From Rubrobacter_A sp965214435 (GTDB lineage: Bacteria > Actinomycetota > Rubrobacteria > Rubrobacterales > Rubrobacteraceae), in assembly GCA_965214435.1 (NCBI GenBank), contig OZ243960.1, forward strand, positions 3,162,001 to 3,226,000: a stretch of 64,000 bases of DNA, in the 5' to 3' direction. Position 1 is the first letter of the stretch, and each line of letters opens with the position of its first letter. A program made the position numbers and the translations under genes. Below, in pieces: positions 26,180 through 33,769 of the stretch. The notes under the pieces were generated by a model, which saw nothing but the letters and a program-made list of their open reading frames with translations, was not told the DNA's origin and did no database searches.

Positions 26180-27351
26180 GCCTGGACCTCGCGATGGTCG
26201 AAGGCGACCTTTACGTGACCGCTGCGGCCCGCCCGGCGGGCAGTGGATATGGCGTTGCGGTAGTCTCCGAGGCGGAAGAGCGGCCCGACCATGCTTTCGA
26301 GGTCTATCCGCGGGGCGAGCTGCAGCGCAAGCTCAAAGCTTTTTAGCGTGCGGCCGTCGTACTCCTCGTAGCCGTAGGCGTAGGTCCCGGAGAGGTTTAC
26401 CTCCCCGTGCCACAGCGGGGTGAGGTCCAACGCGCTGCGGGCGCCCGGCATGCCGACAAAGGCCACGGTGCCGCCGGGACGGCACAGCCGGATGCCGTCT
26501 TCTATGGTCCCCGGCGAGCCGATGCACTCGAATACGGCGTCCGCCCCGCCGGGCACGACGGGTTTACCAAGCTCCGGCTTGTGGCTATCCGTTCCGAGCA
26601 TCTCCGGCAGTGCGCCGTACATTTCTTTCGGGGAGACGACCGCGTCCGCGCCGAGACGTAAGGCTTCTTTGCGCTGCCGGTCGTGCTTGGCGACACAGAT
26701 CAAGCGTCCCACCCGGGTAAGCTTCCGGAGAGCGCCCACCACGAACAGCCCGACGCTCCCGGCCCCGAGGACGAGCGCGGTGTCCTCCGGCCCCGGCTCG
26801 ACCTTGAGCGCGGCGTGGACGGCGCAGGCCAGCGGCTCAATGGCGACGGCGGCCTCATCCGGCATCCCGTCCGGTACCCGGTGAAGCTGCGAAGAGTGGG
26901 CGACCAGGGTCCCCTCCGACCAGCCGCCACCGGTGTCGCGGCAGAAGCCGGTCTGGATGCCGGCCGAAATACTACCTTTCCCGGTCACGTTCAGGCACCG
27001 GGCGTAGAAGCCGGCGGCGCACATCCGGCACGGTGGATCTATGCCGCGGACCGCACATCCTAGAGCTGGTTCTACCACTACCCGCTCCCCGGCCCGGAAG
27101 CCGCCGCTATCCTGGGTGACAGCCCCGACGACCTCGTGGCCCATAACGAACGGCGGTGAGGTTACCGGCGAGAAGTACGGCGAGCTTTCTGAGGAGAGGG
27201 TGGCGAGGTCCGAGCCGCAGATGCCGGAGAGTAGCGGCTGGACCCGGACCCATTCCGGCGCGGGCAGCGGCGGCTCCGGGAGGTGTGCTAGTTGCAGCGG
27301 GGCGAAGCGGCTCGTCTCCAGACGCTCGACCCGGTGGGCACCGAGGCGCAT
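26176..27351 (-). CDS. Zinc-dependent alcohol/sugar dehydrogenase (MDR family)
   Basis: 391 aa. Catalytic zinc ligands appear as SGICGSD (Cys) and MGHEVVG (His-Glu); the structural-zinc Cys cluster is in GIDPPCRMCAAGFYARC. The Rossmann site is VLGAGSVGLFVVGAL. The layout resembles glucose or threonine dehydrogenases; substrate unknown. No ribosome site is visible before the ATG. It follows the acyl-reductase fusion by 46 bases and overlaps the MOSC gene. Confidence 0.88.
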   Translation of the reverse strand: MRLGAHRVERLETSRFAPLQLAHLPEPPLPAPEWVRVQPLLSGICGSDLATLSSESSPYFSPVTSPPFVMGHEVVGAVTQDSGGFRAGERVVVEPALGCAVRGIDPPCRMCAAGFYARCLNVTGKGSISAGIQTGFCRDTGGGWSEGTLVAHSSQLHRVPDGMPDEAAVAIEPLACAVHAALKVEPGPEDTALVLGAGSVGLFVVGALRKLTRVGRLICVAKHDRQRKEALRLGADAVVSPKEMYGALPEMLGTDSHKPELGKPVVPGGADAVFECIGSPGTIEDGIRLCRPGGTVAFVGMPGARSALDLTPLWHGEVNLSGTYAYGYEEYDGRTLKSFELALQLAPRIDLESMVGPLFRLGDYRNAISTARRAGRSGHVKVAFDHREVQA

Positions 27352-27397
27352 GAGGAGGTAACGGGGTACGGACTTGCTGTAGCGGAGAGCCCGGATG

Positions 27398-29617
27398 CTA
27401 CCCCGCTTCCTCTATCTCGCCGACCTCCCCGGAGCCGTCGGTTCCCCACGTCCGGATCTCCCAGCCCCGGCTCTCGGCTGCGGCGGCGAGCCGGCCGTCG
27501 GGGTTGACGGCGACCGGGTTCCCGACGGCTTCCATCATCGGCAGGTCCGAGATCGCATCGGCGTAGGCGTAGGAACGGGAGAGGTCCAGACCCCGCTTGC
27601 GGGCAAAGGATGCCAGCATCCGGGCCCGGGCATCCCCGGCTACCGGCGCCCCGGATAACTCACCAGTAAACACGCCGTCTTTCTCCTCCAGGTGCGCGCA
27701 AACTATGTCGTCGGCCAGGTCTCCGAGCGGTTCGAGCACAAAGTCCAGCGCGCCCGAGAGCAGGACCACCCGGTGACCGGCTTCTTTGTGGCTCCGCAAG
27801 CGGGTGAGGGCGGAAGGGTAGATCCTGCTCAAGAGGTACCCCGAAAAGCTCTCCCGGCTCAGTTGGCGGGCGCGGGACGGCTTCCATCCAGCGTAGTTTT
27901 TGTAGAAGGCGCGGTTGAAGTGCGCCCGGCTGAGCTTGTCCAGCACGAAGTAGTACGGGATCTTCGGCAGAAACGAAACCGCCCACAAGGGCCGCAACCA
28001 CGCCGGTAGCTCTTGCATCCGGAGCCAGGCGTAGTAGGAGACGACGTTCGAGGCGACGAGCGTACCGTCGACGTCGAAGATGGCCGCCACTTCTCCCGGG
28101 GACTCCGGGGTCTGCCGGCGCTTTTTGCGGTTCGGGCGGGTCGTGAGCGCCGGCAGGTGGGTCTCCTGCATCCAACGCTTCCAATCGACCTCTGCGATGT
28201 CGAAGGGGAACTCCTCTCTATCCTCCGGCGGAAGCTCCTTGTAGAGAGCCGCCGTGCAGGTGGCGGAGAACGTCGAGGTCATGCTGCTGTAGGCGCCGTA
28301 GATGCGGCTGTAGTACAGGTTCATCCGGGCTCGCTTCTCGGACCGGGCGACCCGGCCGCGCACGTCCCGGGCGAGGTGGCCTTCCGGTAGCCGGGCCGCC
28401 AGGAAGTCCCCGGCTTTGAGGCCGGTTAGCAGAGCTTTTAGCTGGCACTCGACCGACCGGCGGCCGGGGAAGCTCCACTCCGGGACGGGTATCGGCCGCC
28501 CGCCGGAGTCGCGCGCCGGGTGTTCGAGGAAATACTCCCGCACGTACTCGTAGAACTGCCGGTAGCGCAGCGGGTTACGCTCGCCGGACGCCACCTGAAA
28601 GACCTCCGGCGAGGCCGGACGCCGGACGGCTGACGCGAGAACCGCGTTTACCACGTGGTCTACCGGCACTACGTCAATAAGGCTCTCGGGGTCGCCGGGG
28701 AACTCCTGCAAGAGGCCCTTTGAGTAGGCCACGATGATCGGGTCCGCCATACGGGAACCCTGGATCCAACCCGGATAAGGCTCCCGAAAGCTGCTCTCGA
28801 TAATCGCCGGCCGCAAGATCACCAGCGGCAGGTTTCCTTTTTCCGCCACGACCCGCCGCTCGGCGAGCGACTTGGTAAAGGTGTACACGTCGTGCCAGCC
28901 CAACTCCCGCGCCCGGCCGGTCCCCCGCTCCACGAGCCGCTCCCGCACCCACTCCTGGCGCAACTCCTCAGCCTTCTCCGGGGAACTGTCGCCGAAGCTC
29001 CTGGCTTTTGAAGCCTCCTCAACCTCTTCGAAAGCCTGCTCCAGCCTCTCTATCTCTTCGCGGGCGTCTATCCGGGTGCCGTTCGGTGTCTCCGCTCCCG
29101 GCGGCTCCTCCGCAATGAGGCCGCCCCGGACCCCCGAGACATAAGCCGTCGAGATGTGCATGAAAAGAGGTTCCTTGTCCCAGCCGCGGGCCAACTCCAG
29201 TAGTCCGAGCGTCCCGTGAACGTTCGAGTCAACCGCGGCGTCCAGCGGCGCATCGAAAACGACCGAGGCTGCGGAGTGGATCACGGCGTCCACCTCCCGC
29301 GAAAGCTCCGCGAGGTCGTCATCGCCCAGCCCGAGGTTCGGAGTGTGTACGTCGCCTTCTAATATCCGCACCTTCTCCGAGACTCGCTTGGAAAACTCGT
29401 CACCGAGCTCCCGGCGCAAGTTATTGAAAGCCGCCGAGACTAGCACGTCGTTCTCGAACCTCTCCGCGGCCGACTTACCCGAGGAGGAACGTACGATCAG
29501 GTACAGACGGTTTATCTCCGGGAGGCTCCGCAGTATCTTCTCGACCAGCGCAGTCCCGAGAAAGCCGGTCCCCCCGGTAAGGAGTATCGACTTATCCCGG
29601 TAAGCTTCTTTAAGCAC
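27398..29617 (-). CDS. Fatty acyl-CoA reductase fused to a HAD-IB hydrolase
   Basis: 739 aa with two domains. Residues about 10-370: extended-SDR reductase (NAD-binding 4) with TGGTGFLGTALVEKIL and the YxxxK pair in YTFTKSLAE, the layout of acyl-CoA reductases that make fatty alcohols. Residues about 510-730: a HAD-IB phosphatase with IFDVDGTLVASN, VLLSGALD and YADAISDLPMM. Between them lies the FAR C-terminal segment. Start at GTG 29617 is supported by GAGAAGG about nine bases upstream; GTG at 29626 is the alternative. It overlaps plsY. Confidence 0.85.
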   Translation of the reverse strand: MLKEAYRDKSILLTGGTGFLGTALVEKILRSLPEINRLYLIVRSSSGKSAAERFENDVLVSAAFNNLRRELGDEFSKRVSEKVRILEGDVHTPNLGLGDDDLAELSREVDAVIHSAASVVFDAPLDAAVDSNVHGTLGLLELARGWDKEPLFMHISTAYVSGVRGGLIAEEPPGAETPNGTRIDAREEIERLEQAFEEVEEASKARSFGDSSPEKAEELRQEWVRERLVERGTGRARELGWHDVYTFTKSLAERRVVAEKGNLPLVILRPAIIESSFREPYPGWIQGSRMADPIIVAYSKGLLQEFPGDPESLIDVVPVDHVVNAVLASAVRRPASPEVFQVASGERNPLRYRQFYEYVREYFLEHPARDSGGRPIPVPEWSFPGRRSVECQLKALLTGLKAGDFLAARLPEGHLARDVRGRVARSEKRARMNLYYSRIYGAYSSMTSTFSATCTAALYKELPPEDREEFPFDIAEVDWKRWMQETHLPALTTRPNRKKRRQTPESPGEVAAIFDVDGTLVASNVVSYYAWLRMQELPAWLRPLWAVSFLPKIPYYFVLDKLSRAHFNRAFYKNYAGWKPSRARQLSRESFSGYLLSRIYPSALTRLRSHKEAGHRVVLLSGALDFVLEPLGDLADDIVCAHLEEKDGVFTGELSGAPVAGDARARMLASFARKRGLDLSRSYAYADAISDLPMMEAVGNPVAVNPDGRLAAAAESRGWEIRTWGTDGSGEVGEIEEAG

Positions 29618-30218
29618 GCCCGTCACCCTTCTCAGTCTTTTGCCCGACCTTCCGCTCCGTACCTGCTACTAGCGCCCGCGCGTTCTCCCGGTGCCGCCAG
29701 AGGACTATAGCGCCCCCGACGATCGTGTATAACACGTAAGGCGCGGGCTGCCCGGTCAGCAGAAAGACTACCGGGCTCACGGCCATCACGGCTATCGCCC
29801 CTAATGATGTGTACCGGAAGGCGAAGACCACCCCCCACCAGAATACAAACAACCCGAGGCCCACGAGCGGGGCCAGCGCGATGCTAGTACCCGCGCCCGT
29901 AGCCACCCCCTTACCGCCCTTAAAACGCAGAAACATCGGCCAGCAGTGTCCGACGACCGCCGCGAGCGCCACGCCGGCCGTGACCCAGTCGTTTCCGGTA
30001 AGGACCCTCGCGGCTACAACCGGGACGAAGCCCTTCATCATATCCCCGAAGAGCGTCATTACCGCCGCCCCCTTGCCCGCGGCCCGCAGCACGTTTGCCG
30101 TGCCGACGTTCCCGCTGCCGACTTTGCGGATGTCCACCCCATAAGCCCGCGTGACCAGCACGCCGGTCGATACCGAGGCGAGGAGGTAGGCGAATAGTAC
30201 GAGAGCGGCGGCGAGCAT
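29610..30218 (-). CDS. plsY: Glycerol-3-phosphate acyltransferase (acyl-phosphate type)
   Basis: Transfers an acyl group from acyl-phosphate to glycerol-3-phosphate at the membrane, first step of phosphatidic acid synthesis. 202 aa with about five to seven helices. Signature motifs GSGNVGTANVLRAAG, the phosphate-binding RFKGGKGVAT and the LWRHRENARAL end are intact. TATAAT stands ten bases before the ATG without a ribosome site. The overlap with the acyl-reductase gene suggests joint expression. Confidence 0.95.
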   Translation of the reverse strand: MLAAALVLFAYLLASVSTGVLVTRAYGVDIRKVGSGNVGTANVLRAAGKGAAVMTLFGDMMKGFVPVVAARVLTGNDWVTAGVALAAVVGHCWPMFLRFKGGKGVATGAGTSIALAPLVGLGLFVFWWGVVFAFRYTSLGAIAVMAVSPVVFLLTGQPAPYVLYTIVGGAIVLWRHRENARALVAGTERKVGQKTEKGDGRA

Positions 30219-30228
30219 AGTGGCCCGA

Positions 30229-30234
30229 ATTATA
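30229..30234 (-). promoter_or_regulatory. -10 element of plsY
   Basis: A perfect TATAAT ten bases before the plsY ATG; the -35 region is weak. It would give a leaderless or nearly leaderless transcript. Confidence 0.5.
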
Positions 30235-30305
30235 GCTGAGAGCCTCTACGTTATCCGGCGCGGATAGTCGAGGCATCGAGGTCCCCGGTCGAAACCTCCT
30301 CGATA

Positions 30306-30449
30306 CTATCCCCGGCCCGGCGGGCTAATAGACGGTCCCCTCTTCCCTCCGTCAACCGGCAGCCCGCTGCCCTGCCGGACCTCCCCGCCCGTCGGGTCCC
30401 AGACCCCGAGGTGTCCGCGTTTGTGCCGCCGCTTCCTGCGCTTTTTCAT
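30306..30449 (-). CDS. Candidate 47-residue basic peptide, uncertain
   Basis: ATG at 30449 opens a frame starting MKKRRKRRHKRGHLG followed by a Gly/Pro-rich tail and a TAG at 30306. The very basic N-terminus would suit RNA or ribosome binding. There is no good ribosome site and no domain, and the tail may be non-coding. Listed as possible only. Confidence 0.25.
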   Translation of the reverse strand: MKKRRKRRHKRGHLGVWDPTGGEVRQGSGLPVDGGKRGPSISPPGRG

Positions 30450-30529
30450 ATCCCGCCGAGTTTACCCCGAGAGAGGTGTTAGCATTACTCTCTGACCTTT
30501 GGAATCCGGCAAACGCGAGGAGGAAAACG

Positions 30530-30769
30530 ATGGCTCAGGAGCACACCGTAATCGTCTACACCCAGCCTGGCTGAGGAGCCTGCCACCAGGAGGTAGAGTT
30601 TCTATCTCAGAACAACGTAGAGTTCACCGAAAAGAACATTCGCACGGACGCCGAGGCGATCCAGGAGATGATCGAGATGAACTCCCAGTCCACCCCGACG
30701 ACCGTTATCGACGGTGAATCCATTATCGGCTTTGACCGGCAGTGGATCTCTGAAAAACTCGGTCTCTAG
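30530..30769 (+). CDS. Glutaredoxin-like selenoprotein with in-frame UGA (Sec15)
   Basis: Thioredoxin-fold redox protein. Read through UGA it is 79 aa: N-terminus MAQEHTVIVYTQPG, then UGA at 30572-30574 (codon 15), then GAC with Cys18, so the active site is UxxC where glutaredoxins have CxxC. Downstream the frame stays open and conserved: STPTTVIDG (cis-Pro loop) and IIGFDRQW, ending at TAG. A strong GAGGAGG site precedes the ATG. Other genes here stop at TGA, so the code is standard. The next gene starts nine bases after the TAG, suggesting coupling. Alternative: a nonsense mutation. Confidence 0.8.
30575..30608 (+). promoter_or_regulatory. Putative bacterial SECIS element
   Basis: 15 bases after the UGA a hairpin of GAGGUAGA and UCUAUCUC forms 8 pairs (one G-U) around loop GUU; a 7-pair register gives loop AGUUU. 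Bacterial SECIS elements need a G in the first two loop positions, with the loop roughly 16-37 nt from the UGA; here it is 22-23 nt. It lies within the coding sequence, as in known cases. Confidence 0.65.
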
Positions 30770-30777
30770 TACTCGAC

Positions 30778-31380
30778 GTGGACCAGCAGACCGCGTGGAA
30801 CGAACTCCGCGACCGGACGCTCCAAACCTTGGGTGAGGGCGCGGTTTTTGGCGAAGGACCGCTCGACGCCGGGCTCGCCGTTATCGGGGAGGCACCGGGC
30901 CGCCAGGAAGCCGAAAGAGGCCATCCCTTTGTCGGACAGGCCGGGAAGCTACTCGACGGACTTTTCAAAGAGGCGGGCGTAGACCGCTCACAGGTCTACA
31001 TGACCAACACCGTGAAGTTCCGGCCCACCATCGAGAAAAACGGGCGTCTCAGTAACCGCCCGCCCCGGGCGGCCGAGGTCCGTGAAGGTGTAGGAATCTT
31101 GCTCTCCGAGCTAGAAATAGTCGCACCCCGCGCGCTTGTCCTCCTCGGCACCACACCCGCGAAAGCCTTGATAAGCCGCTCGTTTACGATGGGCTCCGGT
31201 CGGGGCGTATGGTACGCCTCCGGAGCTAACGTGCCGGCACTCGCCACCTACCACCCCGCCTATCTCCTGCGTCAGACCGGCGAGGCCCTCGACCGGGCGC
31301 GGGAGTTCGTAATTGAAGACCTCGCGGTGGCGCGAGAAGCCCTAGATAAACCGCCCGAAGCCCGGCAGTTCGACCGCTAG
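30778..31380 (+). CDS. Uracil-DNA glycosylase family 4-like, without Fe-S cysteines
   Basis: 200 aa. Motif GEAPGRQEAERGHPFVGQAGKLLDGL near residue 37 and TYHPAYLLRQ near 160 identify the family 4/5-like uracil-DNA glycosylase fold, which removes uracil from DNA. Typical family 4 enzymes have four Cys holding a 4Fe-4S cluster; this protein contains no cysteine at all (NTVKFRP in place of the Cys-bearing NxVKCRP). Start is GTG nine bases after the glutaredoxin stop, with no strong ribosome site. Confidence 0.85.
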   Translation: MDQQTAWNELRDRTLQTLGEGAVFGEGPLDAGLAVIGEAPGRQEAERGHPFVGQAGKLLDGLFKEAGVDRSQVYMTNTVKFRPTIEKNGRLSNRPPRAAEVREGVGILLSELEIVAPRALVLLGTTPAKALISRSFTMGSGRGVWYASGANVPALATYHPAYLLRQTGEALDRAREFVIEDLAVAREALDKPPEARQFDR

Positions 31381-31391
31381 CAACGGTTTGA

Positions 31392-31407
31392 CCCGGCGCT
31401 CGCCGGG
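31392..31407 (+). terminator. Compact GC hairpin after the glycosylase gene
   Basis: CCCGGCG-CT-CGCCGGG, 7 perfect pairs around two bases, 12 bases after the stop and before ino1. No T-run. Confidence 0.5.
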
Positions 31408-31446
31408 GTAGATGAACCATCCTCGCGCAAATATGACAGGAGAAAG

Positions 31447-32763
31447 ATGCCGGACAACACAGGTATACAAGCCCCGGAGGGCAGGCTCGGAGTCCTGATA
31501 CCCGGCATGGGCGCGGTCGCCACGACCCTTGTAGCCGGCGTCGAGCTCATAAAAAAGAGGCTCGCCGAGCCCGTCGGCTCTCTGTCCCAGATGGGCACCG
31601 TCCGGCTCGGCAAGCGCACCGAAGATCGCACACCGAAGATAAACGAACTCGTTCCTCTCTCTAACCTCGATAACCTGGTTTTCGGCGGCTGGGACCCCTT
31701 CCCCGACGACGCCTACGAAGCCGCCGTAACCGCCGGTGTACTGAGCAAGGAGCACCTCGGCGCGGTGGTAGACGAGCTACGCTCCGTACAGCCCATGCCG
31801 GCGGTCTTCGACCCCCGCTACGTCTCCCGCATAGACGCCCCCCACGTGAAAAGTGGGGCCTCGTCCTTTATGGAAGCCGCCGAGATGGTGCGGGAAGATA
31901 TTCGCTCCTTTAAGGCGGCTAACGATCTGGACCGGGTCGTGATGGTCTCCTGCGCCTCTACGGAAGCGTATGCTCAACCTCGGGAAGCCCACTACTCGGT
32001 AGAAGCGTTCGAGGCGGCGCTAAAAAGCTCGGACCCTGCTATCTCACCGGCCATGATCTACGCCTACGCTGCGATCCAGGAGGGCGTCCCCTACGCCAAC
32101 GGCGCGCCGTCGCTCGCCGTGGACATACCGGCCCTCACGCAACTAGCAGCCGAGAAGAACGTGCCCGTCGCCGGCAAGGACTTCAAGACCGGTCAGACCC
32201 TGATGAAGACTATCCTGGCACCGGGTTTGAAAGCCCGGATGCTGGGCCTCGAAGGCTGGTACTCGACCAACATCCTCGGTAACCGCGACGGCGAAGTGCT
32301 CGACGACGCCGAAAACCTCAAAAGCAAAGAGGTTAGCAAGCTCTCCGTCTTGGGCCAGATACTTCAGCCGGACCTCTACCCCGAACTCTACGAGGACGTC
32401 CACCACGTCGTAAAGATCGACTACTATCCACCGCGCGGCGACGCCAAAGAAGGCTGGGATAACATAGACCTCTACGGCTGGCTCGGCTACCCGATGCAGA
32501 TCAAGATAAACTTCCTCGCCCGCGACTCCATCCTCGCCGCCCCCATCGTCCTCGACCTCGCGCTGTTCCTCGACCTCGCGCAGCGGGCCGGGATGGGCGG
32601 CATCCAGGAGTGGCTCTCGTTCTACTTCAAAAGCCCGATGACCCTCCCCGAACTCTACCCCGAGCACGACCTGTTCATTCAGCTAATGAAGCTCAAGAAC
32701 ACTTTACGCTCGATGGCCGGGGAAGAACTTATAACCCACCTCGGCCTCGACTACTACGAGTAG
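31447..32763 (+). CDS. ino1: Inositol-3-phosphate synthase
   Basis: NAD-dependent conversion of glucose-6-phosphate to inositol-3-phosphate in the cytoplasm. 438 aa. NAD site IPGMGAVATT at the N-terminus, then AGKDFKTGQTL, a Rossmann/lyase domain, and the KIDYYPPRGD and LGYPMQIKINF motifs typical of the family. GACAGGAG precedes the ATG. Precursor for phosphatidylinositol lipids, mycothiol or, as known in Rubrobacter, di-myo-inositol phosphate osmolytes; which applies here is not shown by the sequence. Confidence 0.96.
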   Translation: MPDNTGIQAPEGRLGVLIPGMGAVATTLVAGVELIKKRLAEPVGSLSQMGTVRLGKRTEDRTPKINELVPLSNLDNLVFGGWDPFPDDAYEAAVTAGVLSKEHLGAVVDELRSVQPMPAVFDPRYVSRIDAPHVKSGASSFMEAAEMVREDIRSFKAANDLDRVVMVSCASTEAYAQPREAHYSVEAFEAALKSSDPAISPAMIYAYAAIQEGVPYANGAPSLAVDIPALTQLAAEKNVPVAGKDFKTGQTLMKTILAPGLKARMLGLEGWYSTNILGNRDGEVLDDAENLKSKEVSKLSVLGQILQPDLYPELYEDVHHVVKIDYYPPRGDAKEGWDNIDLYGWLGYPMQIKINFLARDSILAAPIVLDLALFLDLAQRAGMGGIQEWLSFYFKSPMTLPELYPEHDLFIQLMKLKNTLRSMAGEELITHLGLDYYE

Positions 32764-32790
32764 CTTGTACACCCTAGAGAAAGCGCGCCG

Positions 32791-33753
32791 GTGAAGGTCC
32801 TGGTAACTGGCGGGGCCGGCTACATCGGGAGCGTCGTCGCCGCCCAACTGCTTTCCGCCGGCCACGAGACCACCGTCCTCGACAACCTAACAACCGGCGA
32901 CCGCCGCGCCGTTCCCGAGGGCGCGCGCCTCGTAGAAAAAGACCTCCTCGACAAGGACGAGTTGATGAAGACCCTGGCCGAGGGCTTCGACGGGGTCATG
33001 CACCTCGCCGCCCGCTCCCGGGTCGAGGAGTCGGTCGCGGAGCCCGTCTTGTACTACCGGTCGAACCTCTGCGGTACGCTCAACCTGCTCGACGCGATGA
33101 AGCAACATAATGCTAGTCGCATAGTTTTCTCCTCCACCGCCGCCGTCTACGGCGAGCCGGAGAAAGTGCCGGTAGAGGAGACCACCCCAGCTCAGCCCGC
33201 AAACCCCTACGGCAGCTCCAAGCTGACCGCCGACACGGTGCTCTCTTACGAAGCTTCCGCCACCGGGCTTTCGGCCACAAGCCTGCGGTACTTCAACGTC
33301 GCCGGGGCCACCGCAGAGGCCCGCTACGGGGCCTCTCGGGAGACCACGACCCAGCTTATACCTGTGGTGCTACAGACCGCCGCCGGACGCCGGGAAGCCG
33401 TGCGCGTCTACGGCACCGACTACCCGACCCCCGACGGCACCGCTATACGGGACTTTATCCACGTCGAGGACATAGCCCGGGCGCACCTCTTAGCACTCGA
33501 CGCGACGGAACCCGGACAACACGTGGTCTACAACCTCGGCAGCGGCGCGGGCTTCTCGGTCCGCCAGGTAATAGAAGCCGCCCGGCGTATTACCGGAAAA
33601 GACATAAAGACCGTAGACGACCCGCGGCGCGCCGGAGATCCCTCGGCGGTCGTGGCTTCCAGCGGCAAGATCCGGGACGCTCTAGGTTGGAAACCCGAGA
33701 AACCGGACCTCGAAGACATGATCTCCGACAACTGGGCATGGATGCAGCCCTGA
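32791..33753 (+). CDS. galE: UDP-glucose 4-epimerase
   Basis: Interconverts UDP-glucose and UDP-galactose. 320 aa extended SDR starting at GTG. NAD site TGGAGYIGS, SSTAAVYG (Ser/Thr), catalytic NPYGSSKL (YxxxK) and RYFNVAGA. Related UDP-sugar epimerases cannot be excluded. It follows ino1 by 27 bases and converges on trpE with 16 bases between stops. Confidence 0.9.
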   Translation: MKVLVTGGAGYIGSVVAAQLLSAGHETTVLDNLTTGDRRAVPEGARLVEKDLLDKDELMKTLAEGFDGVMHLAARSRVEESVAEPVLYYRSNLCGTLNLLDAMKQHNASRIVFSSTAAVYGEPEKVPVEETTPAQPANPYGSSKLTADTVLSYEASATGLSATSLRYFNVAGATAEARYGASRETTTQLIPVVLQTAAGRREAVRVYGTDYPTPDGTAIRDFIHVEDIARAHLLALDATEPGQHVVYNLGSGAGFSVRQVIEAARRITGKDIKTVDDPRRAGDPSAVVASSGKIRDALGWKPEKPDLEDMISDNWAWMQP

Positions 33754-33769
33754 AACGGTTACCCCGCGG

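Larger units (their letters stand above)
30219..30529. other. Intergenic region between plsY and the glutaredoxin gene
   Basis: 311 bases between divergent genes. It holds the plsY promoter at its left end, a weak small-peptide frame at 30306-30449 (minus) and the GAGGAGG ribosome site of the glutaredoxin at its right end. No clear -35/-10 pair for the plus-strand unit was found. Confidence 0.5.

Noticed and set aside
30572..30574. UGA read as a simple nonsense mutation in a dead glutaredoxin
   Set aside because: Position at the catalytic Cys, conserved downstream frame and a SECIS-like hairpin make selenocysteine more likely; not fully excluded.
30572..30574. UGA read as tryptophan through an altered code
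   Set aside because: Other genes in the window end with TGA, and Trp would abolish the active site.
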